Source of the DNA: Pelagibius sp036570545
GTDB taxonomy: Bacteria > Pseudomonadota > Alphaproteobacteria > Kiloniellales > Kiloniellaceae
Assembly (NCBI GenBank): GCA_036570545.1
Contig: DATCXZ010000092.1
Coordinates: 5,589 to 69,588, forward strand
Length of the DNA stretch: 64,000 nucleotides
Direction: 5' to 3'
Made by a program: the position numbers and the translations under genes. Under the pieces are notes generated by a model. That model searched no databases and had not been told where the DNA came from. It saw nothing but the letters and a program-made list of their open reading frames with translations. Shown here piece by piece: positions 24,812-33,441 of the stretch. The number at the start of each line of letters is the position of its first letter. Position 1 is the first letter of the stretch.

Positions 24812-26038
24812 TCAGTTCCGGATGACGTTGTGCTCCGGGCCAAAGGGGAAGCCGGTGATATTGTCCGCGCCATCCTCGGTCACGATCAGGATGTCGTGCT
24901 CGCGATATCCACCCGCCCCTGGCACCCCTTCCGGCAGCATCACCATCGGCTCCATCGAGACCACCATACCGGGCTTCAACTCCGTCTCGATATCCTCGCG
25001 CAGTTCCACGCCCGCTTCCCGACCGTAGTAATGGCAGAGCACCCCGAAGCTGTGGCCGTAGCCGAACGAACGGTATTTCAGAAGGTCCCACTGCCGGTAC
25101 ATTTCGTTGAGCTCGAGAGCGATATCCTTGCAGCGGGCGCCCGGCTTGATCAGTTCAAGGCCGCGCCGATGCACGGCGACGTTCTTCTCCCAGATGTCGA
25201 GGCTGGCGTCGTCCACACGATCGCAGAACAGGGTGCGCTCGAGCGCCGTGTAGTAGCCGAAGATCATCGGAAACGTGTTGAGCGAAAGGATGTCGCCGGA
25301 CTGGACGACACGATTGGTCACCGGGTTGTGGGCACCGTCCGTATTGATGCCGGACTGGAACCAGGTCCAGGTGTCCATCAGCTCGACATAGGGAAACGAT
25401 TTCGCAATCTCGCGGATCATGGCATTGGTCGTGGCAATTGCGACCTCATGCTCGGGCACACCCGCCTTGATGGCCGCAACGCAGGCTGCGCCGCCGACGT
25501 CGCAGATACGCGCGCCCTCGCGGATCAGCTTCTGCTCCTCCGGCGACTTGAGCGTGCGCATCCACATCGACGGCTGGCCGATATCGACGAACTCGACCCC
25601 AGGCAGCGATTCTTCGAGCTGGCGGCGCAAGTCCAGTGATACGTGATCGAACTCGATGCCGATGCGCTTGGCGCCCTTCGCGAGCTGCCGGACGGCACTG
25701 AAGTAATTATCCCGGCGCCAGTCGGTGTAGGTGACATTGTTGCCGAAGCTGCGCCGCCAGGGCTGGCCGCCGTCGATGCCCGCGGAGATGGTGGTGGCCG
25801 CATCCTGCGTGATCACCATCCCGTACTTCCGGCCGAAATAGCAATAGAGCCATCCCGAGTAATAGTTAATGCAGTGGTACGACGTAAACAATGCTGCATC
25901 GACATTGTTCTTACCCATCCAGGTACGCAGTTCGTCTTGCCGCCTCGCCATTTCGGAATCGGAGAAGGGTGAAAACTCCTTTTCCCCGTTATGCCACTCC
26001 ATCACGTGCAACATATCGTCCGTTGCTAACACGCTCAT
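24812..26038 (-). CDS. Creatinase (creatine amidinohydrolase)
   Basis: A 408-residue cytosolic pita-bread hydrolase that splits creatine into sarcosine and urea. It matches characterised creatinases closely by eye: FTSYHCINYYSGWLYC, GIDGGQPWRRSFG, TDWRRDNYFSAV, ELMDTWTWFQSGINTDGAHN (containing the catalytic His), FPMIFGYYTALERTLF, GYGHSFGVLCHYYGREAG and SMEPMVMLPEGVPGAGGYRE. Length agrees with the roughly 403-411 residues known. It converges with creatininase and delivers sarcosine for SoxBDAG 7 kb away. Confidence 0.95.
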   Translation of the reverse strand: MSVLATDDMLHVMEWHNGEKEFSPFSDSEMARRQDELRTWMGKNNVDAALFTSYHCINYYSGWLYCYFGRKYGMVITQDAATTISAGIDGGQPWRRSFGNNVTYTDWRRDNYFSAVRQLAKGAKRIGIEFDHVSLDLRRQLEESLPGVEFVDIGQPSMWMRTLKSPEEQKLIREGARICDVGGAACVAAIKAGVPEHEVAIATTNAMIREIAKSFPYVELMDTWTWFQSGINTDGAHNPVTNRVVQSGDILSLNTFPMIFGYYTALERTLFCDRVDDASLDIWEKNVAVHRRGLELIKPGARCKDIALELNEMYRQWDLLKYRSFGYGHSFGVLCHYYGREAGVELREDIETELKPGMVVSMEPMVMLPEGVPGAGGYREHDILIVTEDGADNITGFPFGPEHNVIRN

Positions 26039-26243
26039 TTATTCCTCCTGTGGGCGGGTTGACGGCGCAAGCATATGGAGCGACGAGGGATTTCCATAAT
26101 TTATTGGTTTAATGCGATCATCAAAGGCGCAAATGACCTCCCGTCGAGGGCGGTCCCGGGTCAGACGCAGCCGGAGCGATGGCTCGATGATTGACCGGCG
26201 CCAGGCTGTGAAGGGCGGCTCGCGGTCGAGAAGCGCCGCCGCT

Positions 26244-27452
26244 CTACCAGCTCCACATGGTGCCGTCTTCCAGGCGGGCGACGGGGAGATACGCGGCCTC
26301 GTAGGGGTACTTCGCTGCGAGGGCCTCGTCGATATCGACGCCGTGGCCGGGTGCCTCGCCGGGATGCAGGAAGCCATTGTCGAAGACGTAGGCATGGGGA
26401 AAGACCGCATCGGTCTCGTCGTTGTGGCGCATGTATTCCTGGATTCCGAAGTTCGGCACCCAGAGATCGAAGTGGAGCGCGGCGCCCATGCAGACCGGCG
26501 ACAGGTCGGTGGCGCCGTGGCAGCCGGTGCGGACCTGAAAGAGCTCCGCCAGCGCGGCGATCCTGCGCAGCTGCGTGATGCCGCCGGCATGAACCACGGT
26601 AGTCCTGATGTAGTCGATGAGCTGATCCTGGATGAGCTCGCGGCAGTCGTGGATGGAGTTGAAGATTTCGCCGATGGCAATGGGCGTCACGGTATGCTGC
26701 CGGATCAGCTTCAACCCCTCCTGATTCTCCGCCGGCGTCGGATCTTCCATCCAGAACAGGCGGTGGGGCTCGAGGCTCTTGCCGAGACGTGCCGCCTCGA
26801 TGGGCGTCAGCCGATGATGCACGTCGTGCAGGAGATGGACGCCGAAGCCGTGCTTTTCGCGCAGCGCGTCGAACAGCTTCGGCGCGAAGTCGAGATACTT
26901 TTCCGTCGACCAGACCTGTTCCTCGGGCAGGCCCTTGCCGGCCGGCTCGTAAAAAAGCTTGCCCCGGGCGACGCCATAAGCCGACTCCAGTCCGGGCACG
27001 CCCGACTGGGCCCGCACTGCCTTGTAGCCGAGCTCGAGATAATGGGCGACGGCGTCGACGGTTTCCGCAATGTCGCGCCCGTTGGCGTGGCCGTAGACCA
27101 GGACGCCCGACCGGCTGCGCCCGCCCAGGAGCTGATAGAGCGGCAGCCCGGCGACCTTCGCCTTGATGTCCCATAGGGCGGTATCGACCGCGGCGATGGC
27201 CGACATGGTGACCGGCCCGCGGCGCCAGTAGGCGCCCTTGGCGAGGTACTGCCAGATATCCTCGATCTGGTGCGGATCGCGGCCGACGAGGCAGGGAACG
27301 ACGTGATCGTTCAGGTAGGAGACGACAGATAGCTCACGGCCGTTCAGCGTCGCGTCCCCCACCCCGTAGACGCCTTCGTCGGTCATGATCTTCAGGGTGA
27401 CGAAGTTGCGGCCGGGACAGGTGACGATGACCTTGGCGCCCGTGATCTTCAT
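26244..27452 (-). CDS. manD: D-mannonate dehydratase family (enolase superfamily, ManD/RspA-like)
   Basis: A 402-residue enolase-superfamily dehydratase converting D-mannonate to 2-keto-3-deoxygluconate. It has the MLE-like capping domain at the N-terminus (MKITGAKVIVTCPGRNFVTL) and the ManD barrel signature: YKAVRAQSGVPG, LHDVHHRLTPIEAA, FWMEDPTPAENQEGL, PIAIGEIFNSIHDC and VRTGCHGATDLSPVCMG. It ends DGTMWSW. Some homologues with this sequence have low or no mannonate activity, so the call is by family. It sits with a GntR regulator and a uronate isomerase fragment, fitting a hexuronate locus. Confidence 0.88.
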   Translation of the reverse strand: MKITGAKVIVTCPGRNFVTLKIMTDEGVYGVGDATLNGRELSVVSYLNDHVVPCLVGRDPHQIEDIWQYLAKGAYWRRGPVTMSAIAAVDTALWDIKAKVAGLPLYQLLGGRSRSGVLVYGHANGRDIAETVDAVAHYLELGYKAVRAQSGVPGLESAYGVARGKLFYEPAGKGLPEEQVWSTEKYLDFAPKLFDALREKHGFGVHLLHDVHHRLTPIEAARLGKSLEPHRLFWMEDPTPAENQEGLKLIRQHTVTPIAIGEIFNSIHDCRELIQDQLIDYIRTTVVHAGGITQLRRIAALAELFQVRTGCHGATDLSPVCMGAALHFDLWVPNFGIQEYMRHNDETDAVFPHAYVFDNGFLHPGEAPGHGVDIDEALAAKYPYEAAYLPVARLEDGTMWSW

Positions 27453-27480
27453 GGTGCTTTCCTTGCAATGGGGCGCCGTA

Positions 27481-28197
27481 TCAGGCCGATCTGGCGGACG
27501 GTGGCCGTTCGTCGAAGAGTTCCGGATGCCGCGCCGCGAGTGCCGGCAGCGATCTGAGGATCTCTCTCAGATGAACCCGCATCGCCGTCTCGGCGGCAGT
27601 GCCGTCGCCGTCGTTCACCGCCGCGACGATCGCCGCGTGCTGACGGACGAGAACCGCAAGCGGCGTCGCGTCCTCCATGCTGAGATAGCGCACCCGGTCC
27701 ATCTGTGGTTTTGCATCTTCGACGGCACGCCATGCCGCCGGCCGGCCGGCAGCCTCGGCGAGACTCTGGTGGAACTCCTCGTCGAGCGAGAAGAAGCCCT
27801 GCACGTCCTTCGCGCGCGCCGCGCGCCGTTGGCGGGTGAGACTGTCGGTCAGGCGACCCAGCGCCACGGGATCGCGAATCTTGGCGGCCTCGCGGGCGAC
27901 GGCGCATTCCACCGCCTCGCGGATGAAGCGGGCATCCTCCACCGAATGCTGAGAAATCTTCACGACGAGGGTGCCGCGCTGCGGCAGGATGCGGACGAGG
28001 CCTGCTTCGCCGAGCTTGATGAATGCTTCCCGGACCGGCGAGCGGCTGACATTGAGCCGATCGGCGATCTCCTGTTCGGAAAGCATCTCGCCGGGCTTGA
28101 TCTGCATCGTCACGATGGCATTGCGCAGCGCGCGCGCCACCTGCCGCGCGATGGGTTCAGCGGATCGGCCGAGACCTATGTCGATAGAGAGCGTCAT
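27481..28197 (-). CDS. GntR-family regulator, FCD subfamily
   Basis: A 238-residue regulator. The GntR winged helix (ALRNAIVTMQIKPGEMLSEQ, ADRLNVSRSPVREAFIKLGE, RILPQRGTLVVKI) is followed by an FCD effector domain with the metal-ligand pattern around DEEFHQSLAEAAGR, RQHAAIVAAVNDGD and AMRVHL. It is likely to sense a sugar acid, given its location between manD and uxaC. ATG at 28195-28197. It precedes manD by 28 bases and is probably cotranscribed with it. Confidence 0.88.
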   Translation of the reverse strand: MTLSIDIGLGRSAEPIARQVARALRNAIVTMQIKPGEMLSEQEIADRLNVSRSPVREAFIKLGEAGLVRILPQRGTLVVKISQHSVEDARFIREAVECAVAREAAKIRDPVALGRLTDSLTRQRRAARAKDVQGFFSLDEEFHQSLAEAAGRPAAWRAVEDAKPQMDRVRYLSMEDATPLAVLVRQHAAIVAAVNDGDGTAAETAMRVHLREILRSLPALAARHPELFDERPPSARSA

Positions 28198-28239
28198 GGC
28201 AATTCCGCAGCATATCATCCCGCCCTTGTGAGTCCAGGA

Positions 28240-28259
28240 CTACCATACTAGAATGGTAG
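28240..28259. promoter_or_regulatory. Palindromic operator candidate (GntR / uxaC intergenic region)
   Basis: CTACCAT (28240-28246) and ATGGTAG (28253-28259) form a perfect 7-base inverted repeat around ACTAGA. It lies in the 91-base gap between the divergent gntR and uxaC starts. This is a plausible binding site for the adjacent FCD-type GntR protein. Confidence 0.55.
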
Positions 28260-28288
28260 AGCTTCCTTCGGGAAAGGGTTGAGACGAA

Positions 28289-28890
28289 GTGGACGCCAAG
28301 GCCCCGACGCTGTTGCACGAGGATCGGCTGTTCCCGGCCGATCACGAGACGCGCGCGCTGGCGCGGCGGCTCTATGACGGCGTCAGCGGCCTTCCCATCC
28401 TGTCCCCCCATGGCCATACCGACCCGCGCTGGTACGCCTGTAACGAGGCGTTTCCCAATCCGGCGGAACTCTTCGTCAGGCCGGACCATTACGTTTTCCG
28501 CATGCTCTACAGCCAGGGCGTCCGGCTGGAGGAACTCGGCATCCCCGCCGGGGATGGCGGCGCGCCAGAGGCCGATCCCCGCGCGGTGTGGCGGCTATTC
28601 GCCCGGCACTATCATCTGTTCCGCGGCACGCCCACGCGGCTGTGGCTGGATCACGCCTTTGCGGCCCTGTTCGGCTTCACCGAACGGCTCTCGGGCGAGA
28701 ATGCCGACGCCTATTACGATCGCATCAGCGAACGGCTGCAAACGCCGGAATTCCGGCCGCGCGCGTTGTTCGAGCGGTTCAACATCGAGGTCATCGCCAC
28801 CACGGAAAGCCCGCTCGACCCGCTGACGCATCACCAAGCCATCCGCGACTCCGGCTGGAACGGCCGGGTCGTTACCGCCTATCGGCCGCC
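28289..28890 (+). pseudogene. uxaC: Uronate isomerase, 3' truncated
   Basis: About the first 200 residues of glucuronate/galacturonate isomerase, from a GTG start (GGGAAAGGG ten bases upstream). Recognisable are LPILSPHGHTDPRW with metal-site histidines, RPDHYVFRMLYSQGV, YHLFRGTPTRLWLDHAFA, RALFERFNIEVIATTESPLD and SGWNGRVVTAYRP. UxaC similarity stops at about 28888, where the DNA switches to an ABC exporter fragment in another frame. A functional enzyme needs about 470 residues, so more than half is missing. The frame runs on for some 35 unrelated codons. Confidence 0.8.
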
Positions 28891-29283
28891 AGCTCGCCGA
28901 TACTCTGGGCGCGACGCGCCGCATCTACGCGCTGGTCAACGAGCCGGTGCCGGTCACCAACGGGCCGGGCGTGCCGCGTCGCCATCGCCCGCGCCTTCCT
29001 GAAGGACGCGCCGGTGTTGATCCTGGACGAGGCGACCTCGCACCTCGACGCCGTCAACGAGCAGGCGCTGCGCCGCGCCCTCGACCACCTGCAGGCGGAG
29101 CGTACCACCGTGGTGATTGCTCACCGTCTCTCCACCATCCGCGATGCCAACGTGATCGTGGTGCTGGAGGAAGGCCGTCTGGTCGAGACCGGCACGCACG
29201 CGAGCCTGCTGGCACAGGGCGGACTCTACGCCCAACTCGTATCCCGCCAGCTCGCCTCGGCCTACGCACCGGCAGCGCAGTAG
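28887..29283 (+). pseudogene. ABC exporter remnant with internal deletion (CydC-like half transporter)
   Basis: Two pieces of one ABC exporter can be read. The first (28887-28970, one frame) gives RQLADTLGATRRIYALVNEP and PVTNGPG, like the linker between the membrane and ATPase domains. The second (from about 28975, a different frame) gives RVAIARAFLKDAPVLILDEA, TSHLDAVNEQALRRAL and TVVIAHRLSTIRDANVIVVL, the Walker B and H-loop end of the ATPase, finishing ASAYAPAAQ. Walker A and the first half of the ATPase, and all membrane helices, are missing. The two pieces are joined without frame conservation, so no functional protein is made. Confidence 0.72.
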
Positions 29284-29579
29284 GAGACCTGCTGTTTGCG
29301 AGTCGGAAGGGGTCATTTCCCACCGCAACGATCAGCATGAGCGAGGCCGACCATGGCCAGAGCGTCCGAGCGATACCCGACGGTCGCAAGGTTGCCCTGG
29401 CTGGGTCAGCCAACAAAAACCTGCGGCGTCCACCGCACGCTCACTTCCGCGGCGCACCGTTTCGGATTATCCGTCGCTGTCGTTTGGTGTGCAGCCGACG
29501 AGCGACGCAGTCATTGTACCGGCTGAGAAGCATCCTCTAGACTCCCCCGTCACCTCAACTGCCTCGCAATCCACCTCAA
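29284..29579. other. Intergenic region, no gene recognised
   Basis: About 300 bases between the ABC remnant and the BtuF-like gene. I see no conserved gene and no cobalamin riboswitch motif here. Short frames present have no family resemblance. Confidence 0.35.
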
Positions 29580-30356
29580 ATGACCCCATTCCCGCCGGAG
29601 CGAATCGTCTGCTTGACCGAGGAGACGGTCGAGACCCTCTATCTGCTGGGAGAGGATCGGCGCATTGTTGGCGTGTCCGGCTACGCAGTGCGCCCGCCCC
29701 AGGTGCGGCGCGAGAAGCCGCGGATCTCTGCCTTCACATCGGCGGATATCCCGAAGATCCTTGCCCTGCAGCCGGACCTAGTTCTGGCCTTCTCCGACCT
29801 GCAGGCCGATATCGTGGCGGCACTGATCCGCGAAGGTGTCGCCGTGCACGCCTTCAACCAGCGCGACCTCGCTGGCATCTTGGGCATGGTCCGCACCCTC
29901 GGCGCCCTGGTCGGCGCGGCGGAGAAGGCAGAGGACCTCGCCGGATCGCTGCAAGCCCGCCTCGACCAGGTGGTTCGACGATCAGCGGGCAGGCCGCGGC
30001 CGCGCGTCTACTTCGAGGAATGGGACGACCCGCTGATCGCCGGCATCGGCTGGGTTTCGGAATTGATCGAGATCGCCGGCGGCGAGGACGTCTTCGCCAG
30101 CCTGCGACGCGCCAAGGCCGCGAAGGACCGTATCGTCGCGCCCGGAGCCGTGATCGCCGCCCGACCCGATGTCATCCTGGCATCCTGGTGCGGCAAGAAG
30201 GTGCGTCCGGAGCGCATCGCCAGCCGCCGCGGGTGGCAGGCCATCCCCGCCGTCGCCGCCGGCCGAATCCACGAGATCAAGTCGCCCCTGATCCTGCAGC
30301 CGGGCCCGGCAGCCCTGACCGACGGCCTGGATGCGCTCTGCCGCGCGCTTGATTAG
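29580..30356 (+). CDS. BtuF-like cobalamin-binding protein without signal peptide
   Basis: A 258-residue type 3 periplasmic-binding-protein fold: RIVCLTEETVETLYLLGEDR, IVGVSGYAVRPP, FTSADIPKILALQPDLVLAF, RVYFEEWDDPLIAGIGWVSE, EIAGGEDVFA and a final AARPDVILASWCGKK lobe. This pattern is that of the cobalamin-binding BtuF relatives. The ATG at 29580 is directly followed by the first strand, and no upstream in-frame start offers a signal peptide, so it may be cytosolic, unlike true BtuF. The first cobalamin riboswitch lies about 95 bases downstream, supporting a B12 role. Confidence 0.78.
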   Translation: MTPFPPERIVCLTEETVETLYLLGEDRRIVGVSGYAVRPPQVRREKPRISAFTSADIPKILALQPDLVLAFSDLQADIVAALIREGVAVHAFNQRDLAGILGMVRTLGALVGAAEKAEDLAGSLQARLDQVVRRSAGRPRPRVYFEEWDDPLIAGIGWVSELIEIAGGEDVFASLRRAKAAKDRIVAPGAVIAARPDVILASWCGKKVRPERIASRRGWQAIPAVAAGRIHEIKSPLILQPGPAALTDGLDALCRALD

Positions 30357-30449
30357 TCCTGCGCTCTCGAGCCCTCGATGTCGCCGCGAGCGACAATCGC
30401 GTCGCATTCGCCCTTACCTCCACTCCTGCAAAATGTTCTGATCACAATG

Positions 30450-30625
30450 CTTGTGGTGCCGTTCCGCCTGCCAGGCGGGACGGATAATTGGGAAGCCGGT
30501 GAGAGGCCGGCGCTGCCCCCGCAACGGTAAGGAGGGTTTGGCCGCGGCATCAGGCCATTGGGAGCGACCCCGAGAAGGCGCCGCGGTCGGCAACAGCCAC
30601 CCTCCGAGCCCGGAAACCAGCCCCG
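30450..30625 (+). ncRNA. Cobalamin riboswitch 1 (upstream of Rieske-BHMT operon)
   Basis: The conserved core blocks occur in order: GGGAAGCCGGTG (30490-30501), GCCGGCGCTGCCCCCGCAAC starting about 30506, GGTAA, then after a variable P7-P10 region the B12 box GAGCCCGGAAACCAGCC (30606-30622). Outer limits are approximate. About 160 bases separate it from the Rieske ATG, enough for an expression platform. Class: adenosyl- or methyl-type cobalamin aptamer; the subclass was not decided. Confidence 0.92.
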
Positions 30626-30786
30626 AGCGAAGAACCGCTTTTGGATCGCGGGTGGCGATCACGGAGCCGTGCGAAGCCGTTTGCAGCCGCGGTCTTTCCG
30701 GCGCTTCGCCCTCTCCTGACATCACCAGCGACCATGCCACCACTGGCCCGACGCCCAACGTCCGGGCCGACGATCGGAGAGACGGT

Positions 30787-32025
30787 ATGGACGCGACCTT
30801 TTACGCCGAACACCTACTGGCAGCCCGCCGCCCGGGCCATTCCCTGCCCCAGGGCCTCTACAGCGATGCCGCTATCTTCGACCTCGACGTCTCGCTCATC
30901 TACCACCGCGAATGGCTGTTCGCCGGGCACACCTGCGAGGTGCCCGAGGCCGGTGACTTCCTGACGCTGCGTGTCGGCGCGGCGGAAGCGGTGATCGTCC
31001 GCGGCGCCGATGGCGTGGTCCGCGCCTTCCACAACACCTGCCGCCACCGCGGCTCGCGCATCTGCCAGAAGGACCGGGGATCGGCAGCGCGGCTGGTCTG
31101 TCCCTACCACCAGTGGACCTATGACCTCGAGGGCCGTCTGCTCTTCGCGCGCGACATGGGCCCAGCCTTCGATCCCTCTGCCCACGGGCTGAAGCCGGTG
31201 CACTGCGAGACGGTCGCCGGCTACATCTTCGTCTGTTTCGCGGCCATCGCGCCGGACTTCGCGCCGGTGAAGGCCCGCATCGCGCCCTACATGGTGCCGC
31301 ACGGCCTGGAGAACGCCAAGGTCGCCTACCAGACGACCATCGTAGAGAAGGGAAATTGGAAGCTGGTGTGGGAGAATAACCGCGAGTGCTACCATTGCTC
31401 CGGCTCCCATCCGGAACTTTGCCGCACCTTTTCTGATGCGCCGACCATAACCGGTGTCGAGCGCGCCGAAACCGACCAGTCGCTGGCGCAACACTGGGCG
31501 CGCTGCGAGGCGGCCGGCTTGCCGAGCACCTTCTTCCTCTCCGGCGACGGCCAGTACCGCGTGATGCGCTCGCCGCTGCTGCGCGAGACCGAGAGCTTCA
31601 CCCTCTCCGGCAAGCCCGCCTGCGCCCGGCCGCTGGGGGACATCGCGGTGCCGCGTATCGGCTCCATGCTGCTGTTCCACTACCCCTCGACCTGGAACCA
31701 CCTGCTGCGCGACCATGCGACCTCCTTCCAGGTGACCCCGCTGAGTCCGCAGGAAACGCAGGTCACGACGAAGTGGCTGGTTCACAAGGACGCCGTGGAG
31801 GGGGTCGACTACGACCTGAAGACGCTCACCGAAGTGTGGAACGCCACCAACGACCAGGACCGCAGGCTGGTGGAGCAGAACCAGCTCGGCATCAATTCGC
31901 CGGCCTATGAGCCCGGACCCTATGCGCCCGAGCACGAGAACGGCACCGGCCAGTTCGTCGACTGGTACTGCGCCACCCTGGCATCGCGCCTGCAGGAAGG
32001 CGGCCGCCTCGCCGCCGCCGAGTAG
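30787..32025 (+). CDS. Rieske non-haem iron oxygenase, alpha subunit (glycine betaine monooxygenase GbcA-like)
   Basis: A 412-residue cytosolic oxygenase. The Rieske centre is CRHRGSRIC...CPYHQW (C-x-H and C-x2-H). The catalytic iron site is seen in WENNRECYHCSGSHPEL and the Asp in NDQDRRLVEQNQLGIN. These stretches resemble GbcA and related N-demethylases (stachydrine, carnitine, choline oxygenases). Glycine betaine to dimethylglycine plus formaldehyde is one possibility, but other methylated amines are equally open. GGAGAGA precedes the ATG. It is the first gene after the cobalamin riboswitch, an unexpected position for a demethylase. Confidence 0.88.
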   Translation: MDATFYAEHLLAARRPGHSLPQGLYSDAAIFDLDVSLIYHREWLFAGHTCEVPEAGDFLTLRVGAAEAVIVRGADGVVRAFHNTCRHRGSRICQKDRGSAARLVCPYHQWTYDLEGRLLFARDMGPAFDPSAHGLKPVHCETVAGYIFVCFAAIAPDFAPVKARIAPYMVPHGLENAKVAYQTTIVEKGNWKLVWENNRECYHCSGSHPELCRTFSDAPTITGVERAETDQSLAQHWARCEAAGLPSTFFLSGDGQYRVMRSPLLRETESFTLSGKPACARPLGDIAVPRIGSMLLFHYPSTWNHLLRDHATSFQVTPLSPQETQVTTKWLVHKDAVEGVDYDLKTLTEVWNATNDQDRRLVEQNQLGINSPAYEPGPYAPEHENGTGQFVDWYCATLASRLQEGGRLAAAE

Positions 32026-32049
32026 CCGCAGCATCACGGAAGCCATCCC

Positions 32050-33132
32050 ATGAAACTTGCTTCTTTCAAGGCCCTGGACGAGCGCCATCACTGGACGGAC
32101 GCACAGAAGCTGGTCTGCGTCATGGTGACGCCGGAGGCGCCTGATGTGAAGTCGTTCTGCTTCAAGACGGCCGACGATAGCTGGTTCCGCTACCTGCCCG
32201 GCCAGTTCATAACCCTGGAGCTGCCGGTCAACGACGAGAAGCTGCTGCGCACCTACACTCTGTCGTCATCGCCGTCGCGGCCCCTCGCAATCTCGGTAAC
32301 GGTGAAGGCGCAACCGGACAGCCTCGGCTCCCGCTGGCTGCTCGACAACCTGAAGGTCGGCGATCGCATCACCGCCTACGGGCCCGGCGGTCTGTTCAGC
32401 TTCATGCACTATCCGGCGGAGAAGTATCTCTTCATCGCCGCCGGCTCCGGCATCACGCCCATGATGTCGATGATGCGCTGGCTGTTCGACAACGGCGAAC
32501 ACACCGACATCGCGCTGGTCAACTGCGCGCGGCGACCTTCGGAGCTGATCTTTGCCAACGAGATGCGGCGCATGGCCCAGCGCGTGCCGGACATCAAGCT
32601 TTCCTTCGTTGTGGAGGAGGACGATCCCTACGCGGTCTGGGCGGGCTATCGCGGGCGCCTCAACCAGCTCATGCTAGAGCTGATGGCGTCCGACTACATG
32701 GAGCGCGAAGTCTTCTGCTGCGGCCCGGAGCCTTTCATGCAGACGGTGCGCGACATCCTGAACGCCGCCGGCTTCGACATGACGCACTACCACGAGGAGA
32801 GCTTCCAGGCGCCGATCCGCGTCGAAGAGCAGATCCCCGAGCATGACGACGTCATGCCGGAGGCCGGCGCGGCGGCGATCATCGGCTTTTCATTGTCGGG
32901 CATCGAGGCGCAGTGCCAGGAAACCGACACGATTCTCGAGGTTGCCCGGGCGAGCGGCCTCAACATTCCGTCTGCCTGTCAGTTCGGTGTCTGTGGCACC
33001 TGCAAGATTCGCAAGCTGAAGGGCGAGGTTCATATGGTGCACAACGGCGGCATCACGGACCGCGAGATCGACCAGGGCTACATCCTGGCCTGCTGCTCGC
33101 GCCCGCTCGGCCGCGTCGACGTGGAGGTTTGA
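32050..33132 (+). CDS. Rieske oxygenase reductase (GbcB-like, FAD/NAD and 2Fe-2S)
   Basis: A 360-residue electron-transfer partner. Order: FAD domain with LRTYTLSSSPSRP, NAD(P) domain with IAAGSGITPMMSMMRWL and CCGPEPFMQTVRDIL, and a C-terminal plant-type ferredoxin with CQFGVCGTCKIRK and a later Cys in ILACCSRPLG. This layout is that of GbcB and CntB-type reductases. It begins 24 bases after the oxygenase gene, so both are expected in one mRNA under the riboswitch. Confidence 0.9.
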   Translation: MKLASFKALDERHHWTDAQKLVCVMVTPEAPDVKSFCFKTADDSWFRYLPGQFITLELPVNDEKLLRTYTLSSSPSRPLAISVTVKAQPDSLGSRWLLDNLKVGDRITAYGPGGLFSFMHYPAEKYLFIAAGSGITPMMSMMRWLFDNGEHTDIALVNCARRPSELIFANEMRRMAQRVPDIKLSFVVEEDDPYAVWAGYRGRLNQLMLELMASDYMEREVFCCGPEPFMQTVRDILNAAGFDMTHYHEESFQAPIRVEEQIPEHDDVMPEAGAAAIIGFSLSGIEAQCQETDTILEVARASGLNIPSACQFGVCGTCKIRKLKGEVHMVHNGGITDREIDQGYILACCSRPLGRVDVEV

Positions 33133-33136
33133 CAGC

Positions 33137-33397
33137 ATGGCATCCGACCGCTATCCCGCCGACCTGATCGCAAGGCGCACAAGAGCACGGGCGACCTCGG
33201 CGCCGAGGCCGCGCAACGACATGCCGCGCCCGGAAGACGTCTTCCTGGCCTGGCTGTGCTCGCTTCCCGAGGGCGCCGACATCGCCGCCGCGGCACGGCG
33301 GGAGGTTGCGCGCATCGAGCGCCGTGCGCCGCTGCGCCCGGAGTTGCAGCGGCTGCGCGATCTCTTTCTCGAGGCAAACGAAGTCGAGCAACGCTGA
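33137..33397 (+). CDS. Small protein of unknown function in the riboswitch operon
   Basis: An 86-residue, Arg-rich protein starting MASDRYPADLIARRTRARAT and ending LRDLFLEANEVEQR. I do not recognise a family. It has no membrane segment and no cysteine cluster. Residues about 29-86 look alpha-helical (PEDVFLAWLCSLPEGADIAA, AARREVARIERR). It lies 4 bases after the reductase stop and 44 bases before the BHMT start, so its translation is probably coupled. It could be an accessory or regulatory subunit of the oxygenase or of BHMT. Confidence 0.6.
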   Translation: MASDRYPADLIARRTRARATSAPRPRNDMPRPEDVFLAWLCSLPEGADIAAAARREVARIERRAPLRPELQRLRDLFLEANEVEQR

Positions 33398-33441
33398 CGC
33401 CGGAATGCACCCGATACCCTATGGAACAGGAGATGGCCGAG

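Noticed and set aside
30451..30786. In-frame upstream extension of the Rieske gene
   Set aside because: The extra 112 codons run through the cobalamin riboswitch; a good ribosome binding site precedes the ATG at 30787.
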